From Siphonodentalium dalli (taxonomy: Eukaryota; Mollusca; Scaphopoda; Gadilida; Siphonodentaliidae), in contig CP136067.1 in NCBI GenBank assembly GCA_032622095.1, forward strand, positions 137,643,990 to 137,707,989: DNA of 64,000 nucleotides. Direction: 5' to 3'. The position numbers and the translations under genes were made by a program. The notes under the pieces were generated by a model. That model did not search any database, was not told where the DNA came from, and saw only the letters and a list, made by a program, of their open reading frames with translations. Each line of letters starts with the position of its first letter. Position 1 is the stretch's first letter. Of the stretch, positions 33,579 to 44,387 are shown piece by piece.

Positions 33579-33841
33579 TTAACCCCTTTCATGAAGGGAG
33601 TTGCGCTGGTGCAGCATTAAAGATCCTGTGCCATGCATTCTGTTATATATGCGTGTCTCTCATATGGAGCCTCGCATATATAAGAGAATGCACTGGCTTA
33701 TAAGGTCAAGGTAAATATTGTTAGGCCAATGCATTCTCCTATATATGTGAGGCTCCCTATGGGAGGCTCACATATATAAGAGAATGCATTGGCACAGGGT
33801 TTTCGCAAAATTTCAGGAAGCTCCAGTCATGGAAGGGTTAA
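33579..33841. mobile_element. CCCTTTCATGAAGGGAG-family TTAA MITE
   Basis: TTAA at 33579-33582 and 33838-33841. The left end holds CGCTGGTGCAGC. The right end is AGCTCCAGTCATGGAAGGG. Two TTCTCTTATATATGC-type palindromes lie inside. Confidence 0.9.
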
Positions 33842-33899
33842 CTATCAGTAACTAACTAACTAGTATTACTGTATGTTGCGATTTTCCACATAACTTCAG

Positions 33900-34083
33900 G
33901 CAAAGATGCCGTCGCGACACCGAGCAGTGTTTGTATTGCACAATCTGTGAGCATTGCAAGCTGTCAAGAAAGACCCTACAATATAACAATATACAAGATG
34001 AGTTGCCTGCCCTGCTCCCACAATGCATCTACAATATGAAACCAGGGGCCAATACTTTAATTTACAAGACGTTTAAATTTCGA
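33900..34083 (+). CDS. Candidate internal exon, Cys-rich, unrecognised gene
   Basis: The acceptor CCACATAACTTCAG ends at 33899 and the donor GTATGT starts at 34084. The exon is 184 bp: one base, then 61 open codons. The peptide has a cysteine cluster (CRRDTEQCLYCTICEHC, spacing C-x6-C-x2-C-x2-C-x2-C), followed by LSRKTLQYNNIQDELPALL and KPGANTLIYKTFKF. The composition is clearly more coding-like than the flanks, and no transposon motif is present. The cysteine spacing could bind metal or form disulphides. I do not recognise the family. Neighbouring exons were not found, so the gene would have large introns here. Confidence 0.5.
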
Positions 34084-34528
34084 GTATGTGCTTTCTTGTG
34101 ATACTTATTTATATGGTAATACTTTTTATTATATGTTTGCCTACTATAAGTTAGCGGAAAATTACCGAAACGTAAATCAATTTATATTATCTCTTCGTAA
34201 CTACAGTGAAATCACATTTTGTTTTTTTCACTGTAGGTTCTGATATTTCACAGTAGGGCTTGAAACTGATAGGATCTACCAAGGTTAATCTAGTGATCAT
34301 TGCGTGAACACTGTACACTGGCCAATTAAGAGGGATGGATTTATGACGGCAAGTGATCAATCGATAAGACTGTGTTTGAATCACACCGTGTCAATATCAA
34401 CTTTAGGCCTAGGCTCTTTCCTATTTTGTAAACAATGACACGTGCGCTCTTAAGTACAGTTAATGATTTAATCAATTAAGACTTAACTAAGCAACTTTGA
34501 TCCAAAATAAGCTGCATATAGTAAAACA
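34084..34528. other. No gene seen
   Basis: If 33900-34083 is an exon, this is intron. It has no recognised repeat. Confidence 0.4.
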
Positions 34529-34685
34529 TATACCTTCAGTTTTTTGGTTTGAATACCTGAAACATCTCATTCATGTCTGGAAAGAGATATCAAATTTTCA
34601 CTTATGACGCTCATGAAAATTTTATATTTCTTTCCAGACACTCATGAGATATTTCGGTATTCAAACAAAAACTGTAGGTATATCT
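34529..34685. repeat. Hairpin repeat (MITE candidate)
   Basis: ATATACCTTCAGTTTTTTGG, GTCTGGAAAGA and ATTTTCA on the left pair with their complements on the right over about 65 bp per arm. Flanks are too AT-rich to call a target duplication. Confidence 0.6.
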
Positions 34686-35144
34686 CAGACAATATCAATA
34701 GAAGAGGCCTAGGGTTATGAACCACCAATTTTTTATTTTTACTGTCTTGTAATTTACACACATATGAGTGTTATAGTACTGGGCTCAGGTTAACTGGTCC
34801 CGCTATGATGCTATGATGCTGACAGGTGAGTTTGAGGGGGGAAGGGGAGTATTTGTTTGCTCAAACTGCTCCAACAGTCTGACATTTCATGCTTGAAACA
34901 ACATTAGTTTGTAAATTTCACATATAAAATAGGTTGAAATTTTTCTCAGTTTGATTATTCAACCAGTAATTGGTGGGACGTTGTTGTTTTAGTCCTGATT
35001 CAGCAATGGTTGTTTTATTTGGAAATAATGTTGTTTCAGTGGCAAGTTCAGCCACTTGGCTATGTTATAACGTGTTTTACAGATCGAGAAACGTAGAAAC
35101 CACAGACTCCTGAAAATAAATGACCAACCTTGAAATGTCGGTGT
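34686..35144. other. No gene seen
   Basis: Unannotated spacer; no exon or repeat end recognised. Confidence 0.4.
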
Positions 35145-35560
35145 CTGCCATTTGCAGAATGGGGTAATTTAGGGTTAATTTAGTAATGCTACTCCGCACA
35201 GCGGGCTAGTATCACAAAATTCACCCTCTGGGGACCTCATTCTGCTTAGGCCTCATCTTCTGGGAAGTATCTATAGTCTCAAATTAACATTGTTTCGGTT
35301 ACTTATTTTGTTCTGTTCAGATTCTCTTTGTCCCCTAATTTTCAGAAGTTAAAGAGCATATCGAGGTGACTAATGGGTGATCATCACCAACTTTAACTGG
35401 GGAACTTCAATCTGATCCTAGGTCTCCCAAAGCAGTTGAGGCCTAAGCAGAATAAGGTTCCCAGAAGGTGAATTTGGTGAAGTGGAATAGCGTCACTAAA
35501 TTCACCCTCTGAGAACCTCATTCTGCAAATGTCAGACACACTTTTTAAGGCTTGAAACTG
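35145..35560. repeat. AGAATGAGG-family, two palindromes with flanks
   Basis: Palindromes at 35155-35248 and 35447-35528, separated by the family's CATCTTCTGGGAAGTATC and CACCAACTTTAACTGGGGAA segments. This is the least interrupted copy in the window. Confidence 0.82.
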
Positions 35561-36017
35561 ACACACTTGCCCAAATACATAAAACACAGATCAGGTTACT
35601 TTTCCCTTCCCTACGCAGTTAACAAATACACACCTCTCATTCGTGCAAATTATAGCACTAATAGGGCGAACGGAAACTAAACACTTCAGACTCAACATTC
35701 AAAACAAATGTCCATCATGAGAAAACATGTCAGGCCACAAATGCAGGAAGTAGCCTCTAAATCTAAGGTGCTACATATTCTGGGTTCTTGGTCTGTTGAC
35801 GAGTTACCATAACTTTTCCATTCGCCACAAATTTCATGCCCCAGGATTTCATCAACATCATAGCAGGACCAGGATTGAAAATGATCTACTCAGAAAAAAA
35901 TGAATGATCGTAGTACCCTTATAAAACTGTCAATTACAAAAATAGAATATTTTATATTGTAAAATCATTATTTTACAACAAAGGGATAAATAATTATAAG
36001 CTTCTTACCCTCATCTA

Positions 36018-36224
36018 CAGTAATGCCCTTAATAATCGTCTACTTAGCAGAATTACAGGTAATTTTTCATGATTTAGTTGGAAATATGGCTTGATGCCAT
36101 TCATCGGAAAGCTCTCAGTGAGAGCTTTCTGATGAATGGAAACAAGCCATATTTCCAACTGAATCCTGAAAAAGTACCAATAATTCTGGTGTGGCTAAGG
36201 AGTCGATTATTTAGGGTATTACTC
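36018..36224. mobile_element. CAGTAATGCCC-family MITE
   Basis: TA-flanked, diverged copy (CTACTTAGCAGAATTACAGG). The hairpin is retained. The spacer 35561-36015 before it shows no gene. Confidence 0.88.
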
Positions 36225-36260
36225 TAACTCAGAATATATACACTAAAAGTTTAGACTCTC

Positions 36261-36262
36261 TA

Positions 36263-36305
<43 letters not shown>
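36261..36305. repeat. (TA)n microsatellite
   Basis: Roughly 20 TA units, preceded by TATATATATTATATA. Confidence 0.97.
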
Positions 36306-36308
<3 letters not shown>

Positions 36309-36673
36309 CGGCTGGTTCAATTGGGACATGGACCAGTCTAAGTTTCTGCTTCGATCATGGAATTAAAAGTAGATTTTAATAACTGATTTACATCTCAAAT
36401 TTAATATAATTAATTAGTGAATGAAAATTGCTATCTAGCAGCTGGTAGAATGCCACTGTTTCTGCAACGTTCCTGTCTGTTTATTTGTACACGCTCAATG
36501 TCTCTTGTTGAACAGACTGGTTCCTGGTCTAAAACTGCAAAAATATGAAAATGTAGTAACCGGACCCTCCAGCTACAGTACATGCACATAAGATTCGTTC
36601 GAGTCCAGTACTGAAGTAAATTTAACCTGTATGTAATGCATGTTTGTGTGCCATTGACTCAATAACAGAAGTA

Positions 36674-36887
36674 CAGTAATGCCCTAAACAATCGACTCCT
36701 TAACCACAGCAGAATTATGGGTAACTTTTCAGGATTTCGTCGGAAATATGGCATGTTGCCATTCATTGGAAAGCTCTCACTGAGAGCTTTCCAGATGAAT
36801 GGCAACAAGCCATATTTCTGACGAAATCCTGAAAAGTTACCCATAATACTGCTGTGGTTAAGGAGTCTATTATTTAGGGCATTACTG
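36674..36887. mobile_element. CAGTAATGCCC-family MITE
   Basis: Full TA-flanked copy. Both arms carry GGATTTCGTC rather than GGATTTAGTC, a paired change that keeps the hairpin. Confidence 0.93.
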
Positions 36888-37175
36888 TATTTTTCAAGAC
36901 TGTGTGCACACATTGTTTATGTAGGAGAAGAGATAATACAATATTCAATGCTGTGTGTATGCGCTGTTCATGTTGGACGAGATTTTTTAAACTCTATATA
37001 CTGAAATACACACATTTGTTATGCCACATACTGCTCACATTGAATTGGAGTTGAATGATGTAGGCATACAATATTTTGCTATGAACTTCAAACAAAATAA
37101 AAATTTGCCCATGTGCAACTAAATTCCATGAAATTTCTATCACCAAAGCCAAATATTGCTAATTTCCATGACTAT
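36888..37175. other. No gene seen
   Basis: AT-rich spacer; no recognised feature. Confidence 0.4.
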
Positions 37176-37305
37176 TTAACCCTTTCAGTACCAAGTCCGA
37201 TTTTTGTATCATCAATGTATCACATTATTATAATCAATAAATTTGAAAAATGATCAAGGAAATATGGGTTGATACAAAAATCGGACTTGGCACTGAAAGG
37301 GTTGA
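37176..37305. mobile_element. CCCTTTCAGTGCCAAG-family TTAA MITE, short
   Basis: TTAA left, TTGA right (mutated). It is 130 bp, with the hairpin centre deleted relative to 29768-29967. Confidence 0.9.
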
Positions 37306-37632
37306 GGTCTGGAAGTGAAATTGCATGACTTTTCCAGATTCAAGAAACCCTGATAAATTCTACAAATACTACATCATGAACATATCAATATAAAATGCGA
37401 GCATGACTTCATTATCCATAAAAATGTTTTTCAAACATTACCGAAAAATGAGTGTATTAGTCAAGTTTGAATGTTTTCATTGATCAGAGTATCCAGGATG
37501 TCCAAAATTTCACTAATAGACTTTCTGCTTCGATTCAGTAAAAAACAGCACTTCTAATGCATTCGTTCCAATTTTGCCTAAATGAAAAAAAACCTCTAAA
37601 TTTTACTATGTGTTTGCAGCCATCAAAGTTTA

Positions 37633-37797
37633 TTAACCTTTTGATGATGGGGAGCTGCGCTGGTGCAGCATTGAAGATCCTGCACCAGTGCATTATCTTA
37701 GGTCAATGTAAATATTGTTAGTCCAATGTATTCTCTTATATATGTGAGCACAGGGTTTTCGTAAAATTTCAGGAAGCTCCAGTCATGGAAGGTTTAA
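37633..37797. mobile_element. CCCTTTCATGAAGGGAG-family TTAA MITE, decayed
   Basis: TTAA at 37633-37636 and 37794-37797. GAGCTGCGCTGGTGCAGC and GGAAGCTCCAGTCATGGAAG are kept; both palindromes are partly deleted. Confidence 0.82.
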
Positions 37798-37814
37798 ATA
37801 AAATTGCATGTCTC

Positions 37815-38194
37815 TTAACCCTTTACCCAACAGAAGGGCCCTGTGCCAATGCATTCTCTTATATATGCGAGTCGACCATAGGTCGCCTCGCATATATAAG
37901 AGAATGCATTGGCTTAACACATTAAAAATTATAAAATTGTTAAAGAATGTAAGAAAAAATGGTAAAAAAAGATTTTTTTTAGGCCAATGCATTCTCTTAT
38001 ATATGCGAGGCGACCTATGATCGACTCGCATATATAAGAGAATGCATTGGCACAGGGCATAACTGTAACTATCACAATGTGGTCAAGGAGCCGGTTCCAA
38101 TGATATCCATATTTGTATGGTTCTATTGAGACAGACCGAAGATATTTTAGGCTGTTGAAGCTTTATTTGGCCGGTTTGTTGGGTAAAGGGTTAA
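37815..38194. mobile_element. CCCTTTACCCAACAG-family TTAA MITE
   Basis: Full copy with two palindromes; its right TTAA (38191-38194) is shared with the next element. Confidence 0.93.
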
Positions 38195-38656
38195 AGGCAC
38201 ATTTAATTTTCGAGTCACTGATTATTTTTTTATAGTGACTGGATGTACAATCTATGCCATAAAATATGATTAAAATACTATAATTCATCACCATTTGAAA
38301 CATCTATTTATCAGAAGAGAAATAGAAAACAGCTGAAATCATAGAAAGATTCCCCCTGTTTTGGCTCCCAGAATGCAAGAGAATTCAAACTAAAGATGTA
38401 TTTTCAATGGAAGTGGAATAACTCCATCTTTAGGATATAGAGTTATTCCCCCTCCATTGACAATAATACACTTTTTACTACAATCTAGATGACAAAAACA
38501 CGTCGGTAACTCAACAAAAACAACCTGTTCATAGTTTATTACACCCGAGAAGTTGATAATACAATGTTTTGGAGCTTCCTCTTTCAAATGGTATTTTATA
38601 CGGTATATATTTTATATATGTAATCTGTGGGTTCAAAAACTAAGTGGTCTTTTTAA
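38191..38656. mobile_element. AAGGCCCACTTAATTTTCG-family TTAA MITE
   Basis: Starts AAGGCACATTTAATTTTCGA at the shared TTAA and ends AACTAAGTGGTCTTTTTAA. The central TCAATGGAAGTGGAATAACT hairpin is present. Confidence 0.88.
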
Positions 38657-38711
38657 TTGAGAGGTTGCATGCTAATCCGGTGGGTTTTGGTGATCCTGGG
38701 TACTACAATTA

Positions 38712-38835
38712 CAGTAATGCTCTAAGTAATCGACTTCTTAACCACAGCAGAATTATGGGTAACTCTTCAGGATTTAGTCGGAAATATGGCTTGTTGCCAT
38801 TCATCGGGAAAAATCGATTATTTAGGGTGTTACTG
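38712..38835. mobile_element. CAGTAATGCCC-family MITE, short
   Basis: TA-flanked, 124 bp; the right arm is reduced to AATCGATTATTTAGGG plus the end. Confidence 0.88.
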
Positions 38836-38993
38836 TACAACAGACAACAATTTTCGTTGACACTTTTAGGCCACACAAGTACTGTATATGTTGTTCAAAT
38901 ATACATTTTTGCTATTATTTTCAACCATATAACAAATTAGCAGTTTTGTATCGGTAATGCAAATACAATGAGGATCAAACACCATGTGTGGCA

Positions 38994-39649
38994 TTAAAGG
39001 CACAGATGGCCTTCGCGATGGGTATTGCTGTTAAAATAGTGACATCCTTTAAATCTGTCATAAACAGAAAGAATATTAAAATATAGAGACCTTGTTATTA
39101 TACCAATCATAAATATCGTGTAAATAGTATGCTGTAGTCAAGCTAGGATGCTTTGTTATGTAAACAAAAGCCCAAAAATTTCATTAAACATAGCTTTTGT
39201 TTACATAACATTAACATACTATTTACACAATATCTATGATTTGTTAAAGAACAAAATATGTCTATATTTTAACCCTTAAAGGCCTGGAGATTTCATGGAA
39301 AACTACTAATAATAGGGTACTATTGCTTGTGAGCCTGGGGTATGAGAATGGGTTGAGATATAATGAAGCCCCAGGTGTCATTTTGAAGGTAAATGGACAG
39401 TCTATAAAATTTGATACCAATTGACCGGAACAACCTGATCCTTACCTGCAATTTGCACCTGTAATTAACAGGTAAACTACTGAGAAACAGTTATATCCAT
39501 GATGTGCATCAGTTTGCTATGCTTTATTATATATGTATTTAGTATATTTGATCAATCTTGGCAAATTATTTCTGTTTATGGTAGTTGTGTGACTATTTGT
39601 GTGACTATTTTAACAGCATACCCACCGCGAAGGCTATCCATGCCTTTAA
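38994..39649. mobile_element. TTAA element, AGGCACAGATGGCCTTCGCG family
   Basis: TTAA at 38994-38997 and 39646-39649. Inverted ends AGGCACAGATGGCCTTCGCG / CGCGAAGGCTATCCATGCCT, then TGCTGTTAAAATAGT on both arms. An inner hairpin at 39120-39240 pairs ATAGTATG and TTTGTTATGTAAACAAAAG. No coding sequence. Confidence 0.8.
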
Positions 39650-39907
39650 TATAAAGGAATTCAGCTCCAAAACCAAATAAGTTACCTTATCAAACAGATT
39701 ATAGATAAACATGCATAGATCAAATAAATAGTACCTGAACACAGAAACGGGTGTTAACAATATCATAGCAATGACTAGAATGCTAACATTGCATTCTCCT
39801 CATACAGACGGACATTATCAATCCACTCTCCAACATGACGGATTATAAGTGTTCACTCAAGGTTATTGTCCAACCAAAACATTAAGTGACCGACTTGATT
39901 GAATTGA

Positions 39908-40021
39908 CAGTAATGCCCTAGATAATCGACTCCTTAACCACATCAGAATTATGTGTAATTTTCAGGATTTAGTCGGAAATATAGCTTGTGGTTAAGGAGT
40001 TGATTATTTAGGGTATTACTC
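39908..40021. mobile_element. CAGTAATGCCC-family MITE, short
   Basis: Ends CAGTAATGCCCTAGATAATC / TTATTTAGGGTATTACTC. The central hairpin and most of the right arm are lost, and the flanking TA is mutated. Confidence 0.82.
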
Positions 40022-40069
40022 TGATCTAAGTACACTTAGCTGTAAAATTAAAATGTGACCTGCACTTAA

Positions 40070-40351
40070 TTAACTCTTTCTATACTAAATACTCATTGAT
40101 GAGTTGTTATATATCCCTTAGAACATGTTCAGATAATAAGTTCAAAAATGACCATAGGTCGCTAATCGGATCATAGGTCATTTGTTGAACTTATTATCTG
40201 AACATTTCCCTCTAATAAATAGGCCTCATTCGGAACTTTTATCATCTGTCTGCTTATTTTTGCTGAAAACGCCTCCAGATCAACAATAGACTGTTCCAAT
40301 GTATACTTTTATAACTGAATAGGAGAATCCATCTAGTATAAAAAGGGTTAA
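40070..40351. mobile_element. CCCTTTCTATACTAAATACTC-family TTAA MITE
   Basis: TTAA at both ends. The hairpin around GACCATAGGTCGC is flanked by GTTCAGATAATAAGTTCAA and its complement. Confidence 0.9.
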
Positions 40352-40858
40352 AAAACTTCACCATAATATAATTTATTGCAGTTCCAAGAACGAAAACATA
40401 CTTTTTTTTTCATGACTCCAAAGCATAGCGTTCTTAATGCATGCTACATCAAGAGATCATTCCTGGCAACTCTGCTACTTCATGGAAAATACGAACTAAA
40501 TTTTGTGATAGTTCTATTGTCACTATGATGCAATGACCGCAATTTATCATTTATCTACTTTTTCTTGTGTGAATGAGTGGTCCATTTTATGGGGCTAATC
40601 GATGAAAATGAACGAATATGCGAGTGCACACCAAAAAGTTTTGATGGGCAAATCCATAGTAATATATAAATATGATGTTTCTCAAAACCTTCGGAGAATG
40701 AAATGTCCATGTCCTTGTTTCATATTCAGAATAAAGCCCAGTACCATATAATAACTACCTCTTATAGATAAAAAATTATTATTTATATAAAGCGCTTATT
40801 TCACAAACGTGTTCTAAGATGCTATAAACACACCATTCTCATTCTACCCAAAGTACAT
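40352..40858. other. No gene seen
   Basis: AT-rich spacer downstream of the ORP gene's stop; no repeat end recognised. Confidence 0.4.
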
Positions 40859-40859
40859 A

Positions 40860-41071
40860 CAGCAATGCCCTAAATAATCAACTCCTTAACCACAGCAGAA
40901 TTATGGGTAACTTTTCAGGATTTTTCGGAAATATGGCTTGCTGCCATTCATCGGAAAGCTCTCACTAAGAGCTTTCCGATGAATGACAACAAGCCATATT
41001 TCCGACTAAATCCTGAAAAGTTACCCATAATTATGCTGTGGTTAAGGAGTCGATTATTTAGGGCATTAGTG
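40860..41071. mobile_element. CAGTAATGCCC-family MITE
   Basis: Full TA-flanked copy with end variants CAGCAATG and CATTAGTG. Confidence 0.92.
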
Positions 41072-41282
41072 TAATGTCATTAATGCCATTATCCATCCTG
41101 CGCAGATGAAAAAATATCCAAGCTGGAATCAAACTAGAAAGGTAAATCATCCAAGAGCTATCCAGGCCTTTCCTTGCTTAACTCCAGCGATCTATCGAGA
41201 ACCCGAACGTGACAAACTAGCACACCTCATATGAGGTATGACGGCAGTATCATACCACAGAAACAGTCATAGTCATCACTCA

Positions 41283-41526
41283 ATGGATGTTATTGCTACC
41301 ACCACCTTCCAGATTAAAACCATATATCTTGTAATTACACTGATATATCCAGGAAGAACAGTGTACTATCCAAGACAATTCATGATCTGAACATAACTTG
41401 GAGAACAAGCTGGAATTCCTTCATGTTATTAGAGATGTGACGTGACATCAGTAGAATAACATAGAAATTTGCAACCAACGATATTATTGCCATGACCACC
41501 TTCTGGCCAAAACCATAAATCTTGTA
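41283..41526 (-). repeat. Diverged duplicate of the ORP terminal-exon region
   Basis: Plus-strand 41375-41425 (ATAACTTGGAGAACAAGCTG) parallels 41805-41835 (ATTACATGAAGAACAAACTG) in the last ORP exon. 41283-41330 parallels 41470-41526 (TATTGCYAYSACCACCTTC, AACCATAWATCTTG). On the minus strand the duplicate reads a hydrophobic stretch ending FQLVLQVMFRS-stop, against FQFVLHVMFQ-stop in the gene. It could be a decayed or alternative last exon. Confidence 0.5.
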
Positions 41527-41739
41527 CAGTAATACCCTAAATAATCGACTCCTTAACCACAGCAGAATTATGGGTAATTTTTCAGGATTTCGTCGGAAAT
41601 ATGGCTTGTTGCCATTCATCGGAAAGCTATCAATGAGAGTTTTCCGATGAATGGCAACAAGCCATATTTCCAACTAAATCCTGAAAAATTACCCATAATT
41701 CTGCTGTGGTTAAGGAGTCAATTATTTGAGGCATTACTG
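41527..41739. mobile_element. CAGTAATGCCC-family MITE in the ORP 3' region
   Basis: Full TA-flanked copy, 55 bp beyond the ORP stop codon (minus-strand sense). It would be in the 3' UTR unless transcription ends first. Confidence 0.92.
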
Positions 41740-41793
41740 TATGGCATAACCATAAATAACAGTGTAATATATCCAAGCGAATCCAAAGGTCCA

Positions 41794-42071
41794 TCACTGG
41801 AACATTACATGAAGAACAAACTGGAATACGAGGATAATCCCAAGCATGAGCCATTCTCGATAACTTCCGAATTCGTTACGATCTAGCCTGTCCTGAACTC
41901 TTAGCACTTGAATTTGAAGGTCCTTTATGGAATTAAGTATAGCGTCTTGTGGCGTTTCTCGACGAGTTGTTGACGGTGATGCATGGGATTTCTTTACACT
42001 CAATTGTCGTGGGATTTCTTCAATAGGATCGATTCTGGCGTCAACCTTATCACAGTGTCGACGACGCAGAT
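41794..42071 (-). CDS. OSBPL8-like: ORP5/8-type protein, last exon with membrane anchor
   Basis: The acceptor TTTTTTTCAG lies just above 42071 and the stop TGA is at 41796-41794. The exon takes two bases to complete an Asp codon, then reads DLRRRHCDKVDARID. A predicted amphipathic/coiled segment follows (DAILNSIKDLQIQVLRVQDR), then the C-terminal transmembrane helix EWLMLGIILVFQFVLHVMFQ, which ends the protein. ORP5 and ORP8 are the ORPs held in the endoplasmic reticulum by such a C-terminal anchor. There they exchange PI4P and phosphatidylserine at ER-plasma membrane contacts. The position and length of helix plus anchor match that subfamily. ORP5 and ORP8 cannot be separated from this part. 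Confidence 0.9.
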
Positions 42072-42114
42072 CTGAAAAAAATTAATTATAGACAGTGAGA
42101 TTAGTAAATATATA

Positions 42115-43472
42115 CCGTACTGACCCGGTTCAAAGCCCATGCCCGTGTTTAAGCCCACCCATATTTTTTGGCCAAATTCCATGCACAGGGGTATATTCGT
42201 GTTTAAGCCCACCCCAAATTTTGGTCAATTTCAGCAGTGGTAAGTAAGTATTTGCTAATGATACTCCCCAAATAAATAATTCCAATATATAATGAGAAGT
42301 ATATTCGCAAACGATCGGTGACGGCAAGAATGCCACGAAAAATGGAAAGTTATACTTCGTAGGTAAGTGATAATATTAAATGAAATAAAATAAAATGAAT
42401 CTTAAATTCTCATTTGTTTATTCAATTATACTTCCCGGGGGAAACCAAATACAAAAGAACTCACTCGCTAACAACGTATAGCTTTAAAAACCATGTGCGG
42501 CTATGCGCGTGCAATACTTTAATCAAAGCCCACCTGTTCAACTACAGTACTGTAAAAACATATTTTTCGTGTTCAGTGACAACGCACCGTAGGTATGTTC
42601 CTGCATGTGACCAAACACAAAGAACTGGCTTCTTGGTTATGTAAACACACAGTGGGTATAATAATGGAACAGAAGGGGGAACTTGTCATTCCAATGTCTT
42701 CCAAACTACGTCAACGTTATTCACTCGAAACCAAAATAAAGGTTATCGACATCAAACTGCATTTTGTTCACGTTTTACAGTATAAACAATTCAGGAACAA
42801 TAACACTAAATATTCAAACACGTGCTTTTTTCATTCGGAAAACCTCGTCAGATTCCGTCACACCCAGAGGTCACACCCATAGGTCACAGGTCGAGAAGTT
42901 CAGAACGGTGTTTTTTTATACGTTTTAGCAGAAATACAAGCCTTTTGTCAGTACTGTTAAATAATTACACTCACTGGCTTTTGTTAAACATGCAATTAGT
43001 CGCTATTGTAACATCCTCTATGTGGACAATGGATCACGAATAAAGCGCCGGGTTTATTGTTTTCCTAATCGGATTAAGTCTGAACATTGATATAAACTAT
43101 AGACGTCTGATAGACTATAAGATAAGGGATTTACCCATAACCCACATTGCCGCTTACATAATAGTGTCATTTTAACATGGGAATTTTGGGCAATAAAACT
43201 ACAAGACTTAAAAGTGTTATCATATATTTTAATATTCACATTTAATTGAAAAATTACTTTCTCAAAGTAACTTATAAATACTTACCTTTACTTAATTTGG
43301 AAGCCGGTATATTTCCCAAATAATCGGCGTTAGATCGGCTTTCATAAGTTTTAATGTCCCGATTTCTTAGGATTTTTGGTCTGCAAAGGGCCATATCCGA
43401 GTTTAAGCCCACTTGGATTTTTTAGCTCAAATAAAACAAAGGCCCCCTGGGCCTAAACGCGGGTCAGTACGG
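42115..43472. mobile_element. pogo-like (Tc1/mariner) element in the last ORP intron
   Basis: TA-flanked inverted ends CCGTACTGACCCGGTTCAAA and, on the other strand, CCGTACTGACCCGCGTTTAG. GTTTAAGCCCAC recurs subterminally. A frame near 42693 (MSSKLRQRYSLETKIKVIDI) resembles the N-terminal helix-turn-helix of pogo/Tigger or BrkDBD-type transposases, then decays. No DDE domain remains. Its end is 44 bp from the exon boundary at 42071. Confidence 0.65.
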
Positions 43473-43474
43473 TA

Positions 43475-44387
43475 GATAAATTTATATCGCGATGCGTTTG
43501 CACCAGCAAGCTCCAAATTTATGAAAATGAATTAAAGGAACATACAACAGAAGACTTGTCATATTCAATGCAGTCAATAAGGAATGTAAAAAATTTAAAT
43601 GTAATGTGTAATTACTAGAGGTCAACGCAGAGAGCTATAGAGAAGTTTGGGATAAATTGAATCAAAAATGTTGGCTGCCAGCGGCCATGTTTTTTAAATG
43701 AAATTCGGAAAAAATTGCTGGCTTCCATCTAGAGATCATCCCAAAGATCCATATGAGGTATGGTGACAATTGGATCAGGGATGTGGCTGCATGGTGTGCC
43801 AAAAGATCTAGTCATGCAAAGAGTAAACTCAGATAGCTGCCGGTGGTCATGTTTTTAATGAAATTTTGAAAATTTTAATTTAATAGCTCCAACCAAGAGG
43901 TCATCCCGAAGGTTCAAATGAAGTTTGGAGACAATCGTATCAGGGAAGTGGCCGGTCAGGTGTGCTAAGTGCAAAAAGTTCAATAGCACCCATCTAGAGG
44001 CGATCCTAAACATGCCTGTAAATTTTAAAAACATTTCGCCAAACAATAATTTTGGCTTCAGGATGTGTCGATTGATCCAAATCTCCCATCTAGTATGCGC
44101 TCACAATTTTTATTATATTTCAAGTGCTAAAATTCGCACTTGTCCCTCTTAGGGTGACTGTAATCGTTTGAAGGTTTATTAAAATATTTCCAATCTCAAT
44201 TCAATTATTTGCATGTGAAAGTGTAAATTGACATAGGTCTATCCCACAATGACATTTTGTTTGAGAAAAACCCAACTTATAATTATATTATTGGTACAAT
44301 TACACTAGTCTTCAAAATTGCGGGAGCAAACAAGTGCTCAAATAAGTTTTCCTCATGGGAGGACTGGACAATGCTCCTTGAAAAGCT
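43475..44387. repeat. Repeat remnants, no gene
   Basis: 43640-44040 holds three weak copies of a unit with CATCTAGAGRTCATCCYRAAG and AGCGGCCATGTTTTT, like the repeat at 4490-5600. 44090-44380 is the inverted copy of the repeat at 20036-20310. Confidence 0.6.
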
